Part shown: positions 1-6,648 of the stretch, piece by piece
Layout of the letters: every line of letters begins with the position of its first letter
Numbering within the stretch: the first letter of the stretch is position 1
Source: Discostella pseudostelligera
Lineage: Eukaryota > Bacillariophyta > Thalassiosirophyceae > Thalassiosirales > Thalassiosiraceae
Reading direction: 5' to 3'
NCBI GenBank assembly: GCA_036940085.1
Contig: JALLBK010001319.1
Coordinates: 1-11,943, forward strand
Length of the DNA stretch: 11,943 bases
Program-made: the position numbers and the translations under genes
The notes under the pieces: model-generated
Seen by the model: only the letters and a program-made list of their open reading frames with translations
What the model was told of the DNA's origin: nothing
Databases searched by the model: none

Positions 1-1602
1 ACATCATCACTAGGTCCAGCATCGTCCATGTCGTCACCTCCTGGCCAAATGCCGGCTGCCTCGATGGGCCCGACACCTTCCGCTTCAATATCAGTATCGT
101 ACTCATTCGGTAGTGAAATTCCTTCCTCCATTATAGCATCGATGGGTCCAGCCTCATCCTTGACACCTCCTCCCACCCCATCGGTCTCTGCCAATAATTC
201 CTCACTAGCTCCCGCCATATCGGGTACTATTTCTCCCTCGTCATTGTCGTCGGTGATATCAGAATCTGTCGACGAAGAATCTTCTCCATACTCCATGCTA
301 CTATCCATGAATAGCAAGGAATTAGAACTCGCGCGGTCGTACGGGTCCTCGGTGTCGATATCTGGTGATGGCACAGTCGTGGTCGTGGGCGCAAAGCTTG
401 CAGAAAACAAAGCTGGAATCGCCACCGGCGCGGTGTACATGTACTCAATGGCTAGTCCAACAGCCAACGAGTTAACATTGACTCAGGTAGTGTATGGAAG
501 TGAAAAAGCCGATGACGAGTTTGGCAGTGCACTTGCCTTGTCCAATGATGGTAAGCGTCTTGTAGTTGGAGCACGGTCCGAGAACGGACAAGCGGGTGCT
601 ATTCGAATATATGAACAGAATGGTGGTACTTGGGAATTGATGAAAGGAGGCCTCGTTGCTGGAAAGAATCCAGAAGTGCGTGCCGGTTGGGCTGTGAGCA
701 TATCTGCCGATGGGAACGGTAAGCAAATAAACGAATGTTGGTGTCAACGTCATTTCCGTTGGGTGTTCGTTTACATTGTCGTCGATCTATTTTCTCTCAA
801 CTTTCACTTCCTTTTCCTTTCATCTTAAGTTGTTGCGATGGGATCTCCTCGTGGTAAAGAAGGAGATGGAACCGTCATGACATTTAAGAATGACGGGACT
901 GAATGGAAACAGTTTGGCGACGTAGTAAAGGGATCATCAGGAGGGGAGGAGGCCGGATATTCTTTATCTCTCAGCGATACTGGCTCTACAATGGCCATCG
1001 GGTGTCCCAAATCGCGCAAGAGTAAAGGGAAAGTGGAAGTTTACGTAATGAATGATTCTGAAAATTGGGTGTTGTCGGGTCAGCCACTTGTTGGGGACGC
1101 GGAGGAGGATATGAATGGAAGCTCCGTGGCGATGTCACAGGATGGCAGCATTGTGGCTATTGGCGGTAGAGGCCATAACGAATTGAATTCTACAACTAGC
1201 GAAATCAAAAGCTCAGTTGGCCACTGTCGCATCTATCAATTTTCACCTGAAAAGTGGGATGTGCAGTATTCCATTGTTGGGAAGGATGCTGATGAGAGAT
1301 TGGGATCATCTGTAGCAGTGTCTCGTGATGGGAATGTCGTGGCCTGTGGAGGTGTGAGCGGAGTGATTGGCGGCGGTGCAAGTGGAGTGGTTCGAGTTTG
1401 GAATCGAAAGACTATGAAAGAGAGCACCATTTGGCCACGGGAAGTATTCAGTGGCGAGGCAACTGGATCCAGTTTCGGTCAGTCAGTTGCGCTAACCGGT
1501 GATGGAGCGAATTTAGTCGTTGGTGCACCAGATTGGGGCGATACTGGAGGAGGTGGTGGTGGTTTCACGGGTGATATACAGATATTTCGAGGTAGTGCAT
1601 GA
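1..1602 (+). CDS. FG-GAP-like seven-repeat beta-propeller protein, 5' partial
   Basis: The reading frame is already open at base 1, so the true start lies to the left; the ATG at 28 is probably internal. Exon 1 is 1-718 and exon 2 is 830-1602; joining them restores repeat 3 across the splice (ISADGN then VVAMGS). About 496 residues are visible. Residues 1-100 are Ser/Pro-rich with recurring S(M/L)GP units, a typical flexible linker. After it come seven units of the form (F/Y)GSxVxxSxDGxxVxxG, starting at nt 340, 520, 682, 952, 1114, 1300 and 1474, spaced 53-62 residues apart, and the protein ends just after the seventh. Seven such units suggest one closed propeller. I see no classical DxDxDG calcium loop of integrin FG-GAP repeats. 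Signal peptide or anchor, if any, is outside the window. A secreted or surface adhesion/scaffold role is inferred from family and linker only. WD40 or Kelch are alternatives, but their signature dipeptides are missing. Confidence 0.8.
719..829 (+). other. Intron in the beta-propeller gene
   Basis: The donor is GTAAGC at 719-724. The acceptor is TTAAG at 825-829, after a C/T-rich stretch (791-826). Length is 111 bp. Reading through meets a stop at 826-828, while splicing joins G to TT as a valine codon and restores the third propeller repeat. Confidence 0.85.
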
Positions 1603-2059
1603 TACACGTGCCCACTGAAGTCATTGTCCGTGTCGGCTGAAGGAAAAGTTCGATATGGGCACGGTGCGTGTCGGGGTTGGAGTTGCTCGATGGGCAGCTC
1701 GGTCGATGCGGACTTTGCCTTCTCATCCATGAGTTCAATGTAGAGAGATAACGACTGGCTTGGCAAACAATTCCCCGTGGAGAGAGCCGACAATTGAATT
1801 ATGGCACTCTTTGGATGGAAGAAGTTTGATGCACATGACAACTCGAGTCCGAATCCCAGACACTACGACCTCCGACACATTACTTTGTTGACTCTGTGGG
1901 GAATCTTTGGCAGCTGGTAGCTAAGATGCTGCACTGTAATGGCAAGTCAAACATAATACTGCCCATTAAATATCATCTCTCTCTAGAGTAAATCAATAAT
2001 TGCACTGAATCTATCATCTTTTCACCGCGTTGAGTTGCTTGTTTGAGTCATATCTTAAT
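1603..2059. other. Intergenic region after the propeller gene
   Basis: No credible gene was found here on either strand. The longest frame (minus, 1479-1841) mostly mirrors the propeller exon and carries no recognisable domain. An ATTAAA at 1965-1970 is a weak polyadenylation candidate for the upstream gene. The right part is presumably the promoter of the F-box gene. Confidence 0.5.
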
Positions 2060-2113
2060 ATGGCGCGCTCGAAAGACATGGCGCGCTCGAAAGATATGGC
2101 GCGCTCAAAAGAT
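2060..2113 (+). repeat. 18-bp tandem repeat, three copies
   Basis: Three consecutive 18-bp units (2060-2077, 2078-2095, 2096-2113) follow ATGGCGCGCTCRAAAGAY with only one or two changes. Two further units lie at 2149-2166 and 2167-2184 after the N, inside the duplicated copy. Translated, each unit reads MARSKD, so the tract could extend the F-box protein. However, the much better ATG context at 2254 makes a promoter or 5'-leader location more likely. The ATATGGCGC core recurs in the other two promoter regions of the window. Confidence 0.8.
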
Positions 2114-2218
2114 CTTTTGCAAATCGCAACATTCAACGTATCACCCANATGGCGCGCTCGAAAGATATGGCGCGCTCAAAAGATCTTTTGCAAATCGCAA
2201 CATTCAACGTATCACCCA
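2078..2218. repeat. 70-bp perfect direct duplication around a single N
   Basis: Bases 2078-2147 and 2149-2218 are identical over 70 bp and are separated only by an undetermined base at 2148. The copies contain two 18-bp units plus 34 bp of single-copy sequence. This is the expected look of two contigs whose overlapping ends were joined without merging. Removing one copy and the N (71 bp) would bring the first three 18-bp units into the same frame as the F-box protein. A genuine duplication in the genome is the alternative. Confidence 0.85.
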
Positions 2219-2253
2219 TTCACATTCACTCAATCTCGAGTTCGACCCCCACC

Positions 2254-3996
2254 ATGGCCATGGCATCCGCCCACACTACTCTGCCTCCTCAAACCCCCTC
2301 ATTCGATGATCTGCCACGTCATATCGCAACATCATTTATTCTTCCTTATGTCACTAGCAGTGATTGGCTGAGCTTCCGCGTATCATCTCGCAGGTGTTAC
2401 GAGACAGTGCATGGCAACAGCGCCGCCGAGGATGTCACGCAATTCGTCTGTCCTACTTGTCGGATTCGGGGAGCATTTAGTACGCCTACGACTACTACGC
2501 GATGTGATAATGTCGCCACTAACACTATCATCCGTGCATCTTCCAGTGGAGATAATGTGCTGAGTGAAAATTTATGGAAACTGGCCTTGGTTCGAGACTT
2601 TATGTTTGAAGACGTTGATGATCATGATGATGAATTATTGATGCATCAATCTTTGCACTCCCCTATCGAGCCTGTCAGTGATGCATTCGTTTCCACACAG
2701 AATATATTCACGGCCTCAAATCCATTCGTTTCTTGGATGCATTGGCGAAAACTACATCTTCGATTCAATCTTCCAGGGTGAGTATGAGAAGGTATGAGAC
2801 ACTGACGCCAGGATTTATTATGTACGTGAATTATTCCTCTTCTTGTAAGAACTTTGACAGTTGTATTTTTCACTCCCATCCTCAATAGCGACGAACAAAT
2901 AATATCTGGTCCATATTTTGTTCGCGCTGGCTCAATGTGGCAGAAGATTGAGCAGTGGTGCAACGACGAAAGTAGATCGAGTACACTTGGAAGGACCATC
3001 AAATCGTCACTATTGCCAGGAATAAGGATTAAAGTGTCTCTGGACGACGGTGACAGTAGTGGCTGTCTTGCTTTCCAAGCAGTCAATGCGTTTTATGCCG
3101 GCCAGTGCGATGAAAATTCGGCGAACTTCGTGCTCTATTCAGGCTTGTTTGGCGCATATCATGTATACACCACAACCTCAGACACAAGATGGTGCGAGCC
3201 TCCTAATGAAATTTCTGGTCGTACTAGGCATCTCGTCCAAATTGCTCGGGCCGACGTGAAAGATATATGTTTAGAGCTTTCATCGGGCCAGGTGTATAGT
3301 CGATCAGGGCAGCGTACCCTCGAACGGCCGATCGATTCTGCCGATGGAAAAGATTCAATCCTACGTTGGTTTGAAGAACATGCCAATCGTCTTCATCATG
3401 ATTATTACACCATTGGAACGCTCCTTCCTGATGAGATTCATTACTACAGTAATATTACGTCCCTTTTGAAATACCCCTCGGTTGCCGACACCACTCGTTG
3501 CAGTCGAGCTGTAACACGTGGTATTGAGATTATCGCATCTGCTGTATTTATCGAAGAATTTAAACCACGTGCCATGTTTGTTTATTCTATTCGAATGCGT
3601 TTGTTAGCGCCGAATGATGGTGAGGAATACATGACTCCCGAACAGCGTGGCTTCAGAATGTGTCAGCTGGTGTCTCGGCAATGGATGATCTCCAAAAAAG
3701 CAACTAATCGTGTTGAGCCAACGGTTCAGGAAGTTCGTGGCGACGGGGTGGTTGGATACTATCCTATATTGGTCGAGGGTGGGTACGTGAGTTATTATAG
3801 TGATGATGAGGGGATGGTGTGTTTGGGTGATTTTCCTGGGTGTTTCAAGTATCAAAGTTGCACGGAAGCGGATGAACCCGGTTCTATGGAGGGGTTCCTC
3901 CAATTCAGCCCTGGAAACATGATCTCGCCAACTGGGCCAGCTTTCAATGTACGTGTGGCTCCATTTCCTTTGGAATATCCCCAGTTTCTGTACTAG
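2254..3996 (+). CDS. F-box/ApaG-domain protein, FBXO3-like
   Basis: Probable substrate receptor of an SCF ubiquitin ligase. Exons are 2254-2777 and 2889-3996, giving 543 residues; the join makes one glycine codon. The ATG at 2254 was chosen for its CCACCATGG context; in-frame ATGs at 2149 and 2167 would add up to 35 residues. Residues 17-50 look like an F-box (DLPRHI, then DWLSFRVSSRRCYE), the Skp1-binding part. The middle resembles the SMI1/KNR4-like domain of animal FBXO3, with LELSSGQVY near 303 and a WFEEHANRL segment near 335. Residues about 385-538 are a clear ApaG domain: MFVYSIRMRL, SRQWMI, VQEVRGDGVVGYYPIL (454-469) and SMEGFLQF (507-514). The full order matches FBXO3; Arabidopsis SKIP16 also combines F-box-type and ApaG parts. 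The F-box is the least certain part. Substrates cannot be inferred. The gene converges with SQD1, with 187 bp between the stops. Confidence 0.85.
2778..2888 (+). other. Intron in the F-box/ApaG gene
   Basis: The donor is GTGAGT at 2778-2783; the acceptor is CAATAG at 2883-2888, following a pyrimidine-rich run. Length is 111 bp. GG plus C forms a glycine codon and keeps the frame. An acceptor at 2859-2860 is possible but would break phase with the downstream exon. Confidence 0.8.
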
Positions 3997-4025
3997 AGTG
4001 GGAACCCGTCTACGAGTTCGTTAGC

Positions 4026-4031
4026 AATAAA
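4026..4031 (+). terminator. Polyadenylation signal of the F-box/ApaG gene
   Basis: AATAAA lies 30 bp after the TAG stop and sits in the word CAATAAAGTT, which recurs after the methyltransferase gene at 8897-8906. No matching signal was seen for the converging SQD1 gene. Confidence 0.5.
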
Positions 4032-4183
4032 GTTGTCGGATGGTAATCATCTCTAGCTAATGTATGAACTTTAATCCTTCTTCGTAACAAAATTCTCCAA
4101 TTGACCCGATTAGCTCAATATCTACCACTGACTCTTACTAATTTCCATGTCCATTCAAAGACCAGCAACACATCTCAACCCCT

Positions 4184-5995
4184 TTAAACATTAATCTTCA
4201 CACTACTGGGGTCCAAGCTGGCACATTCCTCCGCCCTCTTCTTATTCCAAAAGCTCGCAGGCAAGATCTTTGTAGGATCACACCTATGCTTGTACTTGTT
4301 CACCACTTCCGTCACCTCATCGAACAACGCGGCATCAAGTGTGATGGGATTAAGGCCCAAGTTGCAGAATTTGCGGTTGGACACATCCAATTCATTCTCA
4401 GCAGCCTCCTGTCTGGGATTTGGGAGGAGGTTCACTTCCACATTCGTCTGTTCGGCGACCAACTTGGCAACATCCCGCACGCGGCGAGTTTCGGCAATTT
4501 GGTTGAAGATCTCCACGCGCTCTCCCGTCATGGGGGGGTTGTTAATGGCAATTTCAATGCATCGGGCAGTGTCGGTAATATGGATGAATCCACGAGTTTG
4601 TCCACCAGTTCCGTAGACGGTAAGAGGAACACCCATAGCTCCTTGCATGAGGAATCGGTTCAACACAGTTCCATAATCACCATCGTAGTCAAAGCGGTTG
4701 ATGAGACGTTCATCTTTGATAGTTTGGGGAGTGTTGGTTCCCCACACAATGCCCTGATGAAGATCAGTAATACGGAGCTGGTCATTCTTTTGGTAAAATT
4801 GGAAAAGAAGGGCATCAAGGCACTTAGTGGCATGGTACACCGATCCGGGGTAGGCGGGATGAAGAATGTTCGCCTCCCGTCCTCCGGGGAGAATGACATC
4901 AATGTATCCCTCGGGAATCTCTCCTCCCGACGTTCCATATCCGTACACGCCCATGGTACCAAGGTGGACAATGTGCGCATCGACTTCCGCGTCAATGACG
5001 GCACAGCACAAGTTGTTCGATCCCGAGACATTATTGTCCACAGTGTAACGCTTGGTTTTGGATGTTTTCATCGAGTATGGAGCTGCACGTTGTTCGGCAA
5101 AGTGGACAATGGAGTCGGGTTTCTCCTCCTTGATGAGCTGCACGAGGAGGTCATATTCCTGGGCAACATTCAGATTAACAAATTTAATTTCCTTCCCTGT
5201 CACCTCCTTCCATGCTTTTACACGGACCTGTTCCATAATATAGAATAGAAAGAGAATATGATAATGTTTCATCAGCATTCCAGTGAAAGTAAATGTTCAT
5301 ATAGCAATAGACTTCTCATGGAATTCGGCATCACAAAATGCACAATTGTTGGCATATCCTCTCAAAAATTTCATTCAAGCCGCAGAATTATCTTCAATCT
5401 ATACTTTTGTGTTTTGAACACAATAAAGTATATCAGACGGTAATTCCAATAAATGCACTAATCATAAACTTTGGGTGAGAACGCCTCCTCTCCTTCCATG
5501 GTTTGTGTGTCAATCAACCACTTGCAAATCACAGCGGCGACGAAAGATCCATATCACACAATAGATGTCAAGAAGCGAGAGAGATCAAGAATATCCCTCA
5601 ATGGAAACACCATGCCCAAAAACGCGACGAAGAGAAAAGACAATGATGAATGACACATCAACAATTATACCAATGGTACTCACATCCGGCGACTGAATGG
5701 GCGTCAACGAATCACATCCCATTTCCGTATCAATATTCCTCCTACTCAAATTATCCACAATGACAACATCATGTCCCTGATCACTGAGGTAGAGTGACGT
5801 AGGCCAGCCACAGAATCCATCTCCGCCGAGGATGATGATTTTCTTTTTGTCGGCGCCGTTGATGTCGGCGGTGGCATGGAGTACTACGGAGGAAGAGGAA
5901 GCTGGAGCACCGCGAGCAATGCCGGAGATGGTGGTGAATGCGGCTGTGGGGGCAGCGGAGGCGGCGATGGTGGCGAAGATGAGGAAGAAGCGCAT
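4184..5995 (-). CDS. SQD1: UDP-sulfoquinovose synthase, plastid-targeted
   Basis: Makes UDP-sulfoquinovose from UDP-glucose and sulfite, the head-group donor for the thylakoid sulfolipid SQDG. Exons are 5995-5684 and 5227-4184 (minus), joined in phase 0, giving 451 residues; plant SQD1 is of similar size. Residues 1-19 are a hydrophobic signal peptide ending in PTAA, followed by F20 and a Ser/Ala-rich stretch, which fits the diatom bipartite plastid presequence with Phe at +1. The NAD-binding motif GGDGFCGW is at 57-64. The SDR catalytic set is visible as T195 in LGTMGVYG and Y235/K239 in YHATK. HFAEQRAAPYSM and VYGTGGQTRGFI are further family blocks. The exon join aligns with Arabidopsis SQD1 without a gap (SLTPI to TGK). 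Plant SQD1 has TMGEYG where this has TMGVYG. An in-frame ATG at 6154 would add 53 residues and hide the signal peptide, so 5995 is preferred. The gene shares a divergent promoter with the methyltransferase gene. Confidence 0.95.
5228..5683 (-). other. 456-bp intron in SQD1
   Basis: On the minus strand the donor is GTGAGT at 5683-5678 and the acceptor is AACAG at 5232-5228. The phase-0 join SPD/VRVKAW aligns without a gap to plant SQD1, so no exon is missing inside. It is about four times longer than the 111-bp introns nearby. Short open frames on its plus strand have no recognisable content, and I see no RNA gene in it. Confidence 0.85.
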
Positions 5996-6187
5996 GATGG
6001 CCAAGTCAAGTAGAGTTGAATATCTGATACTGATAATGGATTGGGGGATGCTATTGATCCGATGGAACAATGAGGACAGCATTGGCATGGGCAGGGAATG
6101 GACGATGGACGGTGGTGGAAGCCGAGGAAATGGAAGATTTTTGGCGGTGGACATGCACCTACATGCACCATCATTGAAATCGAGGTC

Positions 6188-6303
6188 ATTAAATAAATAT
6201 ATTTGATCATAAAAATTTAAATATCGATGATTGTTTATTCAAATTATATTTGAAAATATAATCGAATATTTCGTATCTTTATTTACAGTATTACTATAAA
6301 TAT
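6188..6303. other. AT-rich tract in the divergent promoter
   Basis: About 115 bp made almost wholly of A and T, sharply different from the flanks and the nearby genes. It may be an easily melted or nucleosome-depleted promoter core. It contains several TATA-like words but none that can be singled out. Confidence 0.5.
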
Positions 6304-6381
6304 GGCGCCAAGGCTGGCTTGTTTCCACGTGTAGTGCAGTGCGTACGAAGGCGAATCTTCGCTCGCTGACGTGATCGCCTC

Positions 6382-6389
6382 TGACGTCA
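6382..6389. promoter_or_regulatory. CRE/bZIP-type palindrome TGACGTCA
   Basis: A perfect 8-bp CRE, with a half-site TGACGTGA 15 bp upstream at 6367-6374. TGACGT/ACGTCA words are established CO2- and cAMP-responsive elements in the Phaeodactylum carbonic anhydrase promoter. Binding here is an inference from the motif. Confidence 0.4.
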
Positions 6390-6414
6390 TTCGAAATAGA
6401 AGGGCATATCTTTC

Positions 6415-6427
6415 TTCCCGCCAAAAA
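6415..6427. promoter_or_regulatory. E2F-like site TTCCCGCCAAAAA
   Basis: Close match to the E2F/DP consensus TTTSSCGC, readable on both strands (TTTTTGGCGGGAA in reverse). A second site occurs in the other divergent promoter at 10841. It suggests possible cell-cycle control; function is not shown. Confidence 0.4.
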
Positions 6428-6648
6428 TAAGTTCATGCCACCACCACAGAAGCGAAAGGTGCACGAGAAAGGACATGCACCAACCATACCATTACCATGA
6501 ACCATGAACCGCTCCTATGCCTATGATACCACCGACCACCACCGTCAACGGCAGAAGAGGAGATATCGCCACCATCGATCGGCATAGATCGGCATACTAA
6601 TATTATTCTCATAGAATTGACAATCATATCGATTTGATTTTCAGAGAG

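Larger units (their letters stand above)
5996..6648. promoter_or_regulatory. Divergent promoter between SQD1 and the methyltransferase gene
   Basis: This 653-bp region separates two start codons that point away from each other. It holds an AT-rich tract (6188-6303), an ATATGGCGCC word at 6300-6309, a G-box CACGTG at 6326-6331, TGACGTGA at 6367-6374, the CRE palindrome TGACGTCA at 6382-6389 and an E2F-like TTCCCGCCAAAAA at 6415-6427. Nearer the methyltransferase start lie a TACTAAT branch-point-like word (6595-6601) and TTTTCAG ending at 6644, so a 5'-leader intron is possible. No transcription start can be placed from sequence alone. Confidence 0.55.

Noticed and set aside
2030..2059. Upstream start at 2030 for the F-box gene
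   Set aside because: The codon is TTG, not ATG, and it does not stay in frame across the N as assembled.
2060..2184. CRISPR-like array
   Set aside because: The 18-bp units are directly adjacent without unique spacers, and the context is eukaryotic.
4286..5248. 320-residue open frame on the plus strand opposite SQD1
   Set aside because: It mirrors the strongly conserved SQD1 exon, shows no domain and has shadow-like composition; SQD1 itself explains the open frame.
5258..5653. Short plus-strand frames inside the SQD1 intron
   Set aside because: They are about 60 residues, have no domain and lie in an intron whose splicing is well supported.
6435..6500. Small frame MPPPQKRKVHEK... as a first exon of the methyltransferase
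   Set aside because: It ends at a TGA at 6498 and cannot be joined in phase to 6645 from its only obvious donor; it may be a leader frame at most.
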